Of a DNA stretch of 64,000 nt, positions 39,799 to 49,011 are shown in pieces. The DNA lies in NCBI RefSeq assembly GCF_004341625.1, contig NZ_SLZG01000006.1:186001-250000 (forward strand), given 5' to 3'. The notes below the pieces were generated by a model. That model was given only the letters and a program-made list of their open reading frames with translations, did no database searches and was not told where the DNA came from. A program made the translations under genes and the position numbers. Origin of the DNA: Rhizobium sp. BK376 (lineage in GTDB: Bacteria; Pseudomonadota; Alphaproteobacteria; Rhizobiales; Rhizobiaceae). The number at the start of each line of letters is the position of its first letter. The first letter of the stretch is position 1.

Positions 39799-40932
39799 AT
39801 GGCTTTATCTTGGCGTTTCTCCGCCTTGGCGGATCGACATCGGGCTCTGGGTTCGAAACTCGAGGACTGGAGCGGAATGGGAACCGCCTGGACCTATGAG
39901 AAGGACATGTCGGAAGAGCATGTCGCCGTTCGCACCAAGGCGGGCATCATGGATGTCTCGGGCCTGAAGAAGGTGCACCTGGTCGGCCCGCACGCCATCG
40001 CCGTTCTCGACTACATCACCACGCGCGACATGACGAAGATCTATCCCGGTCGCTCAGTCTACGCCACGATGCTGAACGACCGCGGCCATTTCACCGACGA
40101 CTGCATCGTCTATCGCACCGGTCCGAATTCCTGGATGCTGGTGCACGGCTCCGGCTCCGGCCATGAGGAACTCGTCAAGCAGGCGGCGGGCCGCAACTGC
40201 GCCGTGCTCTTCGACGACGATCTGCACGATCTGTCGCTGCAGGGGCCGCTTGCAGTCGACTATCTGGCCAAATATGTGCCCGGCATCCGCGATCTCAAAT
40301 ATTTCCATCACATGCAGACGACTCTCTTCGGTGCGCCCGTGATGATCTCGCGTACCGGCTACACCGGCGAGCGCGGCTACGAAATCTTCGTTCGCTGCCA
40401 GGATGCCGGGATGGTCTGGGACCGGATCGTCGCGGAAGGCAAGGAAATGGGCATCATTCCCTGCTGCTTCTCCGTTCTCGATATGCTGCGGGTCGAAAGC
40501 TACCTGCTCTTCTATCCCTATGACAATTCGCAGATGTATCCCTTCGCTGACGAGCAGCCGGGCGACAGCCTGTGGGAACTCGGGCTCGACTTCACCGTCA
40601 GCCCCGGCAAGACCGGCTTCCGCGGCGCCGAGGAACATGCGCGGCTCAAAGGCAAGGAACGCTTCAAGATTTTCGGCATGCTGATCGATGCCGACGGGCC
40701 GGCCGATCTTGGCGACGAAGTTTACGCAGACGGCAAAAAGGTCGGTGTCATCACCTGCCCCAGCTACTCGTCGCTCACGAAAAAATCCATGGCGATCGCC
40801 CGCCTCGACGTCGACAAAGCGGTGCAAGGCACGAAGCTCGAAGTGCGCGGCAAGACCGTGAAGGCGAGCGCGATTGCACATATGCTGCCCTTCGATGATC
40901 CGGAAAAGAAGAAGAGGACAGCCATAGGTTAA
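39799..40932 (+). CDS. GcvT-family tetrahydrofolate-binding protein (DmmD-like position)
   Basis: A 377-aa protein of the glycine-cleavage T-protein (GcvT) family. It contains AGIMDVSGLKKVHLVGPHAIAVLDYITTRD, the tetrahydrofolate-domain segment SRTGYTGERGYEIFVRCQDAGMVWDRI, and LDFTVSPGKTGFRGAEEHARLKGKERFKIFGM at the start of the C-terminal barrel. Family members move one-carbon groups from amines or sulfonium compounds to tetrahydrofolate, as in T-protein, sarcosine and DMSP demethylases and the C-terminus of TMAO demethylase. It lies 9 nt before the DmmA-family gene, in the order published for dmmDABC (from memory). It would trap formaldehyde released by dimethylamine demethylation as methylene-tetrahydrofolate. 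Confidence 0.85.
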   Translation: MALSWRFSALADRHRALGSKLEDWSGMGTAWTYEKDMSEEHVAVRTKAGIMDVSGLKKVHLVGPHAIAVLDYITTRDMTKIYPGRSVYATMLNDRGHFTDDCIVYRTGPNSWMLVHGSGSGHEELVKQAAGRNCAVLFDDDLHDLSLQGPLAVDYLAKYVPGIRDLKYFHHMQTTLFGAPVMISRTGYTGERGYEIFVRCQDAGMVWDRIVAEGKEMGIIPCCFSVLDMLRVESYLLFYPYDNSQMYPFADEQPGDSLWELGLDFTVSPGKTGFRGAEEHARLKGKERFKIFGMLIDADGPADLGDEVYADGKKVGVITCPSYSSLTKKSMAIARLDVDKAVQGTKLEVRGKTVKASAIAHMLPFDDPEKKKRTAIG

Positions 40933-40941
40933 GGAGTGCCC

Positions 40942-41547
40942 ATGCTCGTTGCAGGCATCAAGAGCCGGCCGGTCTATAGCGGTCTTGCCATCAAGCCATA
41001 CGCAAGGCGACATCTCTTCGCACTCGAGGGAGAGGGAGCAAAGGCGCTGCTGGAGCAACGGTCGACGCTCGACGAAACCGCCCTCTCCCGCAGCGAAATC
41101 CTCTATGTCGCCCGCGGCTCTCAAGGCGCGGGACATGACGAGGCGCTGCGCAAGCTCGGCGCCGATATGTTCTACGTGGCGCCGACGATCTCGACGCTGC
41201 TCTTCCGGCTGAAGGGATCGCTGTCAAGCGCGCGTATGGGTACCCGCCTCTATATCTCGGGCACCGAGGGCTTCATCGGCCAGGTGATGATGGTCGCGCT
41301 GGAATATGGCATGGACCACGCCGCCGTCATCACGGAGCATCGCGGCTCGCTGGCGCGAAGGGTGCAATGCGTGCACTGCAAGGGCATCACCGACGATGTG
41401 ACCCACAGCCCCTTCACCTGCAGCCATTGCGGCCTGCCGCTTTTGGTGCGCGACCACTATTCTCGCCGGCTCGGTGCCTTCCAGGGCGTCAATATCGATG
41501 CGGAAGAGCCGGGCAGCGCCCCTGATCCGGAGGAATTGTTCCTGTGA
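40942..41547 (+). CDS. dmmA: Dimethylamine monooxygenase subunit DmmA family, zinc-ribbon protein
   Basis: A 201-aa protein with an N-terminal domain of unknown fold and a C-terminal zinc ribbon: Cys143 and Cys146 (VQCVHCKG) with Cys160 and Cys163 (FTCSHCGLPLLVRDHYSRRLGAFQG). ATG 40942 is chosen: AAGGAG at 40931-40936 gives 5-nt spacing, whereas the GTG at 40936 overlaps it. It resembles the DmmA-like family named for dimethylamine monooxygenase. It overlaps the reductase gene by 4 bp (GTGA). The mid-region (LLFRLKGSLSSARMGTRLYISGTEGFIGQVM) looks like the conserved N-terminal DmmA domain, which may contact the haem subunit. The individual role is not established. Confidence 0.75.
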   Translation: MLVAGIKSRPVYSGLAIKPYARRHLFALEGEGAKALLEQRSTLDETALSRSEILYVARGSQGAGHDEALRKLGADMFYVAPTISTLLFRLKGSLSSARMGTRLYISGTEGFIGQVMMVALEYGMDHAAVITEHRGSLARRVQCVHCKGITDDVTHSPFTCSHCGLPLLVRDHYSRRLGAFQGVNIDAEEPGSAPDPEELFL

Positions 41548-42509
41548 GCGGTGGTACTGAAATTCCGGTTCGTGTGACCAAGGTGACGCCTGTTGCCGAC
41601 CGCATCAAGCGCTTCCGGTTCGAGCGGCTGGATGGGCAGCCGATGCCCTATTTCTCGGGCGGTGCCCACGTCATCGTAACGATGAACGATGGGGGCCATG
41701 TCAGGCGCAACGCCTATTCGCTGATGTCGGCGCCGCATGATTGCTCTGCTTACGAGATCAGCGTGCTGCATGTCGAGGAGTCGCGCGGCGGCTCGACTTT
41801 CATGCATGAAAGGGTCCGCGAAGGCGACGAGATCAAGGTCAGCTACCCCGTCAATCTCTTCCAGCCGGACTGGCGCGGCCGCAAGCATCTTTTGATCGCC
41901 GGCGGCATCGGCACTACGCCCTTCATCGCCATGATGGAGCAGTTTTCCCGCGAGGGCGCCAATTTCGAGCTGCATTATGCCGTGCGCACCCGCGATCGAG
42001 CCGCCTATGCCGAAGAGCTGGTCGCGCGCTACGGCTCGCAACGAATCAAGTTCTACTGCGACGCCGAGGGCGGCGTCCTGCCGCTGGGGCGCCTTCTCGA
42101 CAGCCAGCCGCTCGGCACGCATCTCTACGTCTGCGGCCCGTCAGGCATGATCGACGGTGTGCTCAAGGCCGGGATCGAGGCCGGCTGGCCGGAACAGAAC
42201 CTGCATTCGGAACGCTTCCTCTCTTCGCAACCCGGCAAGCCATTCACGGTCGAGCTCGTTCGCTCCGGCAAGAGCGTCCATGTCGGTCATCACGAAAGCA
42301 TGCTGGAGGCAATCGAGACTGCCGGCGTCGATGCGCCCTTCCTCTGTCGCGGCGGAGCCTGCGGACAGTGCGAGACTGCAGTCGTCGCCTGCGAAGGCAA
42401 GCTTCTGCATCAGGACATCTATTTGACGGACGAAGAAAAAGCAGCCGGCGGCAAGGTGATGATTTGCGTCTCCCGCTTCGAGGGAAAGACGTTGCATCTC
42501 GATCTCTAG
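41544..42509 (+). CDS. PDR/VanB-type flavin reductase with [2Fe-2S] ferredoxin (DmmB-like)
   Basis: A 321-aa electron-transfer protein of the phthalate dioxygenase reductase/VanB family. In order it has an FMN/FAD barrel (residues about 5-105; RRNAYSLMSAP flavin motif), an NAD-binding domain (IAGGIGTTPFIAMMEQF; VCGPSGMIDGV), and a plant-type ferredoxin domain. The last carries Cys268, Cys273 and Cys276 (CRGGACGQC) and Cys308 (MICVSRF). It passes electrons from NAD(P)H to the haem demethylase encoded next. The GTG start overlaps the DmmA-family stop and has GGAGGAA upstream. Its place in the cluster corresponds to the reductase of dimethylamine monooxygenase. Confidence 0.9.
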   Translation: MSGGTEIPVRVTKVTPVADRIKRFRFERLDGQPMPYFSGGAHVIVTMNDGGHVRRNAYSLMSAPHDCSAYEISVLHVEESRGGSTFMHERVREGDEIKVSYPVNLFQPDWRGRKHLLIAGGIGTTPFIAMMEQFSREGANFELHYAVRTRDRAAYAEELVARYGSQRIKFYCDAEGGVLPLGRLLDSQPLGTHLYVCGPSGMIDGVLKAGIEAGWPEQNLHSERFLSSQPGKPFTVELVRSGKSVHVGHHESMLEAIETAGVDAPFLCRGGACGQCETAVVACEGKLLHQDIYLTDEEKAAGGKVMICVSRFEGKTLHLDL

Positions 42510-42543
42510 CCAAGACGACAAACGCGGAACAGGGAGAATGACC

Positions 42544-43584
42544 ATGGCCATCGCCTTCAAACAGGAAACCTTCCGCGACGACTTCAGCTATCGCAACAGC
42601 CCGGAAAACATTCGCCGCTTTCCCTTTCCCTTCGAGCGGGACGAATACATGTATTCCGTCAACATGGAACCGCATGAGAAGGGACGTACGGGAACCGTCT
42701 TCGAAAACTTGATCGATGTCGACGAACATTATGTTGCGGAGATGCGCGATCGCGCGCTCGTCCTGAAGGAGGACCCGCTACGCTATCAGGCCCTGCCCCA
42801 CATGATGTCGGCACAGTGGGACACGCTTGAATTGCTGATGGAAGAACAGGCCGCCGGCTACCCCGAGCATTTCACGCTGATCAGGAACGGCGACAGGTGG
42901 AGATGGATCAACCGGCCGCTCGGCATCGACGATACCTTCACCTTCGGCGATCCATCCACCCTGCCGTATGAACCGTTCGAATACATCACACGGCAGGCGC
43001 AGGGAGACTTCTGCATCGTTGACCAGCGCGACGGCAATCTCTGGATGGATGCCGGCATGGTGACGACCCAGGCCGACTGGTCGCTCGATTTCGACATCGG
43101 CATGAACTTCATGGAATGGCACGGACCAGTGCCGTTGGCGCATCAGATGGGCGTTTTCGACCGCGCCTTGAAGTTCCTGCTCAATCTGCAGCAGGGCAAG
43201 CCGACGCGTCGCTTCAACTGGACGATGACGATCAATCCACGGCTCGACACCAGCCCGGAGAACTATCCGAAATGGGGCCCGGATCGCACGACGGTCACCC
43301 CGCAGAATGTCGGCGAAAAGGTGCACCTGCGTGTCGAACTCCAGAGCCTCTGGCGGCTGCCGCGTTCCAACGGCATCCTATTCGTCATCCGCTGCTACCT
43401 GATGAACATGCAGGAACTGGTGACCGTGCCGAAATGGGCGCGTCGCTTTCCGCGGGTGTTGAAGACACTGCCACCCGAACTCATCGACTACAAGGGACTG
43501 ACCCGCTTTCGCCAGGACACGATCGACTGGCTTTCGGCCTATGACGACGGGGCGCCGACCAGCCCCGGTATCTATCCGGATTGA
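42544..43584 (+). CDS. DUF3445 haem-dependent oxidative N-demethylase (DmmC-like)
   Basis: A 346-aa member of DUF3445, now linked to haem-dependent oxidative N-demethylases, the catalytic subunit of dimethylamine monooxygenase. Family landmarks seen are HEKGRTGTVFENLIDVDEHYVAEMRDRALVLKEDP, AAGYPEHFTLIRNGDRWRWINRPLG, DFCIVDQRDGNLWMDAGMVTTQADWSLDFDIGMNFMEWHGPVPLAHQMGVFDRAL, and the C-terminal VHLRVELQSLWRLPRSNGILFVIRCYLM. The haem ligand cannot be fixed by eye. ATG 42544 (GGGAG, 7-nt spacing) is better than ATG 42538. The reaction expected is dimethylamine + O2 + NAD(P)H to methylamine + formaldehyde, with electrons from the upstream reductase. Confidence 0.85.
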   Translation: MAIAFKQETFRDDFSYRNSPENIRRFPFPFERDEYMYSVNMEPHEKGRTGTVFENLIDVDEHYVAEMRDRALVLKEDPLRYQALPHMMSAQWDTLELLMEEQAAGYPEHFTLIRNGDRWRWINRPLGIDDTFTFGDPSTLPYEPFEYITRQAQGDFCIVDQRDGNLWMDAGMVTTQADWSLDFDIGMNFMEWHGPVPLAHQMGVFDRALKFLLNLQQGKPTRRFNWTMTINPRLDTSPENYPKWGPDRTTVTPQNVGEKVHLRVELQSLWRLPRSNGILFVIRCYLMNMQELVTVPKWARRFPRVLKTLPPELIDYKGLTRFRQDTIDWLSAYDDGAPTSPGIYPD

Positions 43585-43635
43585 CGCAAAAGGAATGCGT
43601 TTGAAGACAGCCTACCAATAAAAGGGGAATGATAC

Positions 43636-44973
43636 ATGACTAGAGTAGCCGTCATCGGCGCCGGCCCATCCGGCCTTGCCCAATTGCGCGCCTTCCAATC
43701 GGCTGCCCAGAAGGGTGCCGAAATCCCGGAAATCGTCTGCTTCGAAAAACAGTCGGATTGGGGCGGGCTTTGGAACTACACCTGGCGCACGGGGCTCGAT
43801 GAATATGGCGAGCCCGTCCACGGCAGCATGTACCGTTACCTCTGGTCGAACGGCCCGAAGGAATGCCTGGAGTTCGCCGACTATTCCTTCGAGGAACATT
43901 TCGGCAAGCCGATCGCCTCCTATCCGCCGCGCGCCGTGCTCTGGGACTACATCAAGGGCCGTGTCGAGAAGGCGAATGTCCGTCATTGGGTGCGGTTCAG
44001 CACGCCGGTGCGCATGGTGAGCTTCGACGAGGAGACCAAGAAGTTCACGGTGACCGCGCATAACCGGATCGAAGACCGGATGTATGACGAAGAATTCGAC
44101 TATGTGGTCGTCGCAACCGGCCATTTCTCGACGCCGAACGTGCCTTATTTCGAGGGCGTGAAGACCTTCAACGGCCGTGTGCTCCATGCCCACGATTTCC
44201 GCGACGCGGTGGAATTCAAGGGCAAGGACATCCTGATCGTCGGACGCAGCTATTCGGCCGAAGACATCGGATCGCAGTGCTGGAAATATGGCGCGAAATC
44301 CGTGACAACAAGCTATCGCTCCAAGCCGATGGGCTTCAATTGGCCGGACAATTTCGAGGAGCGGCCACTTCTGACCAAGCTTGAGAACCGGACGGCGCAT
44401 TTCCTCGACGGCTCGACCAAGGAGGTCGACGCCCTCATCTTGTGCACCGGCTACCAGCATCACTTCCCGTTCTTGCCCGACGACTTGCGCCTGAAGACGG
44501 CCAACCGGCTCTGGGCCGACCACCTCTACAAGGGCGTGATCTTCGACAAGAATCCGCAGCTCTTTTATATCGGCATGCAGGACCAGTTCTACACGTTCAA
44601 CATGTTCGACGTGCAGGCCTGGTGGGCGCGTGACGTCATGATGGGCCGCATCAAGCTGCCGCCCGAAAAAGAGCTGCAGGCGAATTTCGACATGTGGCGC
44701 GCCCGCGAGGAGACGCTCGAAGATGCCGAGCAGATGATCTGGTATCAGGGTGACTATGTGAAGGAGCTACTCGCAGAGACCGACTATCCGAGCTTTGACA
44801 TCGAAGGCACCAACAAGACGTTCATGGAGTGGGAACATCACAAGGCCCACAACATCATGGGCTTCCGCGACCATGCCTATCGCTCGCTGATGACCGGCAA
44901 CATGTCGCCGACGCATCACACGCGTTGGGTCGAGGCCCTTGATGACTCGATGGAGGAATATCTGCGCAATTGA
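43636..44973 (+). CDS. tmm: Trimethylamine monooxygenase (bacterial flavin monooxygenase)
   Basis: A 445-aa class B flavin monooxygenase closely resembling bacterial trimethylamine monooxygenase. It has the FAD motif GAGPSG (residues 8-13), [25 protein letters not shown] with Asn72 at the catalytic asparagine position, and the FMO fingerprint [11 protein letters not shown] (178-188). The NADPH motif GRSYSAED (203-210) includes the Tyr typical of this group, followed by the C-terminal [17 protein letters not shown] stretch (here [10 protein letters not shown]). It oxidises trimethylamine (and often dimethyl sulfide) to the N- or S-oxide using NADPH and O2. It is the last gene of the island, 51 nt after the haem demethylase, with AGGGGA before its ATG and a strong terminator after it. 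Confidence 0.92.
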   Translation: MTRVAVIGAGPSGLAQLRAFQSAAQKGAEIPEIVCFEKQSDWGGLWNYTWRTGLDEYGEPVHGSMYRYLWSNGPKECLEFADYSFEEHFGKPIASYPPRAVLWDYIKGRVEKANVRHWVRFSTPVRMVSFDEETKKFTVTAHNRIEDRMYDEEFDYVVVATGHFSTPNVPYFEGVKTFNGRVLHAHDFRDAVEFKGKDILIVGRSYSAEDIGSQCWKYGAKSVTTSYRSKPMGFNWPDNFEERPLLTKLENRTAHFLDGSTKEVDALILCTGYQHHFPFLPDDLRLKTANRLWADHLYKGVIFDKNPQLFYIGMQDQFYTFNMFDVQAWWARDVMMGRIKLPPEKELQANFDMWRAREETLEDAEQMIWYQGDYVKELLAETDYPSFDIEGTNKTFMEWEHHKAHNIMGFRDHAYRSLMTGNMSPTHHTRWVEALDDSMEEYLRN

Positions 44974-44995
44974 CGTCCCCCCAAAGACGTTCGTT

Positions 44996-45036
44996 CCCGC
45001 GACCGGAGCGCTTCGGCGTTCCTGTCGCGGGTTTTT
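44996..45036 (+). terminator. Strong rho-independent terminator after tmm
   Basis: An 8-bp perfect GC-rich stem CCCGCGAC/GTCGCGGG continues inward with further pairing around GGA/TTCC and is followed directly by TTTTT (45032-45036). It lies 22 nt after the tmm stop and closes the island. It also separates tmm from the convergent HD-domain gene. Confidence 0.88.
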
Positions 45037-45053
45037 AGTTGCCGCCCGTTCTT

Positions 45054-45713
45054 TTATGGCCGTCGGAAGGCGGCTGGGATCGTCTCGGGCTTGACCTGAT
45101 TGCCGGCGGTCATGACCTGCCAGTAGGCTTCGTCGACGGCATGTATGATGCAGTTTTCGATGCTGCGTGCGACCATATTGCCTTCCGCCGAATGCGCGGC
45201 CGCGACGTGTGCGACCTCTTCCGGCAGACCGACGGTCAGGCAGATGTAGACGCCGTAGGCTGGGTGCCTCAATGCCGGCCTTCCGGTATGGGGCGAAGAC
45301 GCCCACCGTTCCCGGTTTACCGGGTCGAATTCCCACGGTTTGCCGATGTCATGGCAGAGCGCGCCGGCGACAACCAGATCGCGGTCTATGTCGAGCTGCG
45401 GGAAATTCCGGATGAAGTCTTCCGCTACCAGAATGGCCTGGCGCGTGACGGTACGAAAATGATCCGTCTGATTGCCGCTTATCGCTTCGAATATGCCGGG
45501 CACACCGCAGGCCGGCATCTCTACCAGCGAATTATAGCTGCTTCCTGCCAATGCGAAGGCCCAGGCCTCGACAACTTTTGCGCGGAGATCGTCATTCCTG
45601 ATCTCCGCGATCTCAGGCAGATCCCTGCGGACGATATCGCGTATCTCATCGGTAATGGGACGCCCCTGCTTTGCCAGGGGCGGGGTCGCGGTGGTGGTCT
45701 TAGTCTGCTCCAT
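45054..45713 (-). CDS. HD-domain metal-dependent hydrolase
   Basis: A 219-aa protein with an HD domain. The first His lies in the TVTRQAILVAEDF region, the HD doublet is in ALCHDIGKPWEFDP, and further ligands are in SPHTGRPALRHPAYGVYI and HVAAAHSAEGNM. The fold suits a phosphohydrolase or, as in some HD members, a hydrolase of small organic substrates. It is the last gene of a minus-strand operon after the TRAP binding protein and permease. Co-transcription with a carboxylate transporter suggests action on the imported compound, not nucleotide signalling. GAGG lies before ATG 45713. Confidence 0.85.
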   Translation of the reverse strand: MEQTKTTTATPPLAKQGRPITDEIRDIVRRDLPEIAEIRNDDLRAKVVEAWAFALAGSSYNSLVEMPACGVPGIFEAISGNQTDHFRTVTRQAILVAEDFIRNFPQLDIDRDLVVAGALCHDIGKPWEFDPVNRERWASSPHTGRPALRHPAYGVYICLTVGLPEEVAHVAAAHSAEGNMVARSIENCIIHAVDEAYWQVMTAGNQVKPETIPAAFRRP

Positions 45714-45759
45714 CGAGTGAACCTCATTTCTTGTTGACTTGGGAGATCTGTCGGATCGG

Positions 45760-46791
45760 TCACGAAGCAGTTGCGTTGGCCATTTCGATCAACTTGGGAG
45801 GGAAAAGGTCGGGATTGCCTGTCAGAACCGATGCGGTCTTGGTTCGGAACGACTCGCGATCGACGTCGGTCGAAACTTTGAGGCCGTTGGATGCAAAGAA
45901 GGTGTAGGCCTCGGTCTCCTGCTGCACCGTCAGCATCCGGACATGGTCGTCGGCTGCCTTCGAAGCCTTGTTGAAAGCGTCCTGTTCGGTCTCGGAAAGT
46001 TTGCTGTAGGCGTCCGGATTGATCACGATATAGGCCGTCGTCAGCACGTGGTCGGTCTTCGACACGAATTTTTGGACTTCATAGAGCTTGGTCGATTTCA
46101 CAACCGGAGCCGGCGTGTCCTGGCCATCAGCGACGCCCTGCCGGAGGGCCAGATAAAGCTCGCTCAGATCGACTGCGACAGTCGAGGCGCCCAGAGACTG
46201 TATGAGGGCGATATAGGCGCGGGAATTGGGGACGCGCATTTTCAGGCCCTGCATGTCGTCCGCCTTGAGCACAGGCTTGACGTTGTTGGTCATGCAGCGG
46301 AAGCCCAGATCGGTCCAGCCGCAGAGCTTGAATCCCTTATCGAGCGAAAGCTTGCGCAGATCGTCGCCGAATTCGCCGGCGAATGCGTTGTAGGCCTGCT
46401 GGCGCGTCTTCCAAAGGAAGGGAGCGTCCGTGATGGACATTTCCGGCACCCATCCCGAAAGACCGACGCCGATGCCACCCATCTCGACGGAGCCGCGACG
46501 AACCGCCTGCGCAATATCGCGCTCTCCTCCCAACTGGGCATTCGGGAAAATCTGCACGGTCACGCCGCCATCTGTCAGCTTCTCTATCTGCGCCTTGAAT
46601 TCCAGTGCCCAGAGATGCCAGCCGTGCTCGGTGGGGGCCGGATGGGCGAGCCGAAGCTTCTTCGCTGCCGCAGCCCTCACAATGCCGGCTGGGAGAATGG
46701 AGGCGGCTCCCACCGCGCCGCCGAGTTTCAACAGCTGTCGGCGCGATACGCCGTTGGAGCTTGCTCCGTTTAGAAAATCAAATGCGGACAT
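45760..46791 (-). CDS. TRAP transporter substrate-binding protein (DctP family), Tat signal
   Basis: A 343-aa periplasmic receptor. The N-terminus has a twin-arginine signal (VSRRQLLKLGGAVGAASILPAGIVRAAAA). The mature protein shows DctP features: LRLAHPAPTEHGWHLWALEFKAQIEKLTDGGVTVQIFPNAQLGGERD, the carboxylate-binding Arg in MRVPNSRAYIALIQSLGASTVAVDLSELYLALRQGVADGQDTPAPVV, and a hinge near LYEVQKFVSKTDHVLTTAYIVIN. TRAP systems import carboxylates using the ion gradient. It works with the fused permease encoded 33 nt upstream in the operon and is followed by the HD-domain gene. The substrate is unknown; a LacI regulator suggests a sugar acid. Confidence 0.92.
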   Translation of the reverse strand: MSAFDFLNGASSNGVSRRQLLKLGGAVGAASILPAGIVRAAAAKKLRLAHPAPTEHGWHLWALEFKAQIEKLTDGGVTVQIFPNAQLGGERDIAQAVRRGSVEMGGIGVGLSGWVPEMSITDAPFLWKTRQQAYNAFAGEFGDDLRKLSLDKGFKLCGWTDLGFRCMTNNVKPVLKADDMQGLKMRVPNSRAYIALIQSLGASTVAVDLSELYLALRQGVADGQDTPAPVVKSTKLYEVQKFVSKTDHVLTTAYIVINPDAYSKLSETEQDAFNKASKAADDHVRMLTVQQETEAYTFFASNGLKVSTDVDRESFRTKTASVLTGNPDLFPPKLIEMANATAS

Positions 46792-46824
46792 AGTAACACT
46801 CCTCTCGTTTCCCCTCGCTGCCCA

Positions 46825-48711
46825 TCAACCCTTGATGTTGAACAGGGTGGGCAGAATTGTTGTGATTGAAGGCACGGCGACCAGTATGAGCAGGCCGATC
46901 ACCAGAACGCTCAAATACCAAAGCAGTATGCGGCTGGTGGCCTCCACCCTGGCGCCCGTGATCTTGCAGGCGACGTAAAGCGCGATGCCGACCGGCGGAA
47001 GAACGACACCAATACCGAATGCCTCAGCCATCACGATACCGTAGTGCAGCGGATCGATATGAAGCGACACCGCAACGGGCATAAGCAACGGCGCCAGGAT
47101 GATGATCGTGACGAAACTCTCGAGAACAGCCCCGACCAGCACGAAAATGACGATCACCGCCAGAAGAAATCCCGTCGGTCCGAAACCGCCGACGAAATCG
47201 GCGAGCGAGCTGGTAACGCCCTCTAGTGTCAGCGCCCAGGAAAAGACCGTCGCCATGCTGACCGTGAAGAAGACCATGCCGTTCAGCATCGAGGCGTTGG
47301 TCAGCGTCTGCCACAGGGTGGCCGGCGTGAACTTGCGGTAGAGGAAGCCCAGAAACAGCCCGTATATGACGGCAAAAGTCGAGACTTCCGTGGGTGTGCC
47401 GAAACCACCAATGATGCCGCCGATGAGGATGACCGGCAGGAGCAGCGGAAGAATGGCGCTGCGGCCGGTCGAGACGACCCGGCTGAAAGGCGCACGCGGC
47501 CTGGGCTTCCAGCCGAACATCGAGGCGCGGATGCGGATGAGCACCATCTGGCAAAAGGCAAGTGTCGCCGCCGGAAGCACACCGGCAACGAACAGTGCAC
47601 CTGTCGATATGCCAGTTGCAGATCCAATCAGGATCAGGGCGATACTCGGGGGCACGGATTCGGACATCGCAGCCGCCGCCGCAAGCACCGCGGCCCGCTC
47701 TGGCGCCGGATACCCTTCCTCCTCGAGCTGCTTGGACATCGGAATGCCGATCATGGCCATATCGGCGGCCTTAGAGCCGGAAATGCACGAGCCTAGATAG
47801 CAGCCCACCACCATGACTTGCAGCAATCCACCACGAACATGGCCGATCAACGCAACGATCAGGTTCACGATCTTCGAGCCGATGTCGGCCTGGTCCATGA
47901 TGAAGCCGGCGAAGATGAAGAATGGCAGGGCAAGCAGAATGAACCCATCCGATCCGCGCTGTGCATTCGTGACAACCGCGACCATGTCCGAGGATTCCGA
48001 GCCCAAGACACACACAATACCTGTTGTGGCAAGGACAAAGCCGATCGGGATCCCGAGGATCAGTTGCACCAGGAACATGCCGGCAAGCACGGCATATAGG
48101 GCCGGAAGATTCGCGCTGAGCGCATCCTGGCTGACAAGGAACAACGCGACCGCGATCGCCGGAATGAAGAACATGGAAATTGCGGCGGCAATGGGAAGCC
48201 GGAACAGACGGACCGCGGCATGTACGACGAAGAGCACGCATCCGATCGTGATCGGCACTGTCAGCCACGCGTAACCGATGCCGAGAACGATCGTCGTCTC
48301 TTCCAGATTGGAAAACAGCAGGGGCACGGAATAATAAGCAGTGAGCGCGGTGACCAGAATAACGGTCCACTCGACCAGAGCCGCGAGGAACGGCTTCACA
48401 TGCGCCGGCATCCGATCCGACAGGAAGGTGATGGCGACGAAATTTCCGCGGCTGTAGGAAACGGCACCTCCGAGGAAGGAGATGGTCACCAGGAAAGGAT
48501 GAGCCGTTTCGGCTACGCCGACCACAAGCGGGGAATTGGTATAGCTTCGCAGAATGGTGCTCGCGAAAATGAGCAGAACTTGCCCTACCAATGAGATATT
48601 CAGGACTGCGATCGCAGCCTCGTCGATCCATTGAAGCCAGCGCGGAACAGGATGCAGATCCTCAACCCCGTCAACCTCGGCCCTATAGGCCGGAGCCACC
48701 TCAACTGTCAT
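46825..48711 (-). CDS. Fused TRAP transporter small and large permease (DctQM)
   Basis: A 628-aa membrane protein fusing both TRAP permease parts. The DctQ-like four-helix section covers about residues 25-180 (VLNISLVGQVLLIFASTILRSYTN...YSRGNFVAITFLSDRMP). A linker helix joins it to the DctM section, which starts near LVQLILGIPIGFVLATTGIVCVLG and carries DctM motifs (FAGFIMDQADIGSKIVNLIVALIGHVRGGLLQVMVVGCYLGSCISGSKAADMAMIG and SVPPSIALILIGSATGISTGALFVAG). The fusion fixes stoichiometry. It is the first gene of the operon; GGGAGG precedes ATG 48711. The LacI-type operator at 48808 lies about 100 nt upstream. Confidence 0.93.
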   Translation of the reverse strand: MTVEVAPAYRAEVDGVEDLHPVPRWLQWIDEAAIAVLNISLVGQVLLIFASTILRSYTNSPLVVGVAETAHPFLVTISFLGGAVSYSRGNFVAITFLSDRMPAHVKPFLAALVEWTVILVTALTAYYSVPLLFSNLEETTIVLGIGYAWLTVPITIGCVLFVVHAAVRLFRLPIAAAISMFFIPAIAVALFLVSQDALSANLPALYAVLAGMFLVQLILGIPIGFVLATTGIVCVLGSESSDMVAVVTNAQRGSDGFILLALPFFIFAGFIMDQADIGSKIVNLIVALIGHVRGGLLQVMVVGCYLGSCISGSKAADMAMIGIPMSKQLEEEGYPAPERAAVLAAAAAMSESVPPSIALILIGSATGISTGALFVAGVLPAATLAFCQMVLIRIRASMFGWKPRPRAPFSRVVSTGRSAILPLLLPVILIGGIIGGFGTPTEVSTFAVIYGLFLGFLYRKFTPATLWQTLTNASMLNGMVFFTVSMATVFSWALTLEGVTSSLADFVGGFGPTGFLLAVIVIFVLVGAVLESFVTIIILAPLLMPVAVSLHIDPLHYGIVMAEAFGIGVVLPPVGIALYVACKITGARVEATSRILLWYLSVLVIGLLILVAVPSITTILPTLFNIKG

Positions 48712-48807
48712 GCATTCCTCCCTGGTGCACGCACCATTGCGAACGGGGTTTTTCGACCTGCCGTCGCCTGGTCTCCGTGTCTGGGCCTCCCGCCCGTCGA
48801 GATCATT

Positions 48808-48825
48808 AATGTAATGGATTACATT
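48808..48825. promoter_or_regulatory. LacI-type operator palindrome
   Basis: AATGTAAT-GG-ATTACATT is a perfect 8-bp inverted repeat with a 2-bp centre. It lies in the 300-nt divergent region between the TRAP permease (start 48711) and the LacI gene (start 49012). Length and even symmetry fit a LacI-family operator, so this is the probable site of the adjacent repressor. Nothing else is recognised in the gap. Confidence 0.75.
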
Positions 48826-49011
48826 TCTTTGCAGGATGCGTCAAACGGAATCTATGGAACCGCAGCTGAAAAGAGGACCTCAGATTGTCCGGATATCTCA
48901 TATAAACTCCCTAGATAATGCCGATTTTGGGGCTGAATGCCGGATTCATTGCTCGGCAAAGTTTTGCGGATATCTTGTCAAGGCGTCAGAGGACGACTAT
49001 TAAGATCAATC

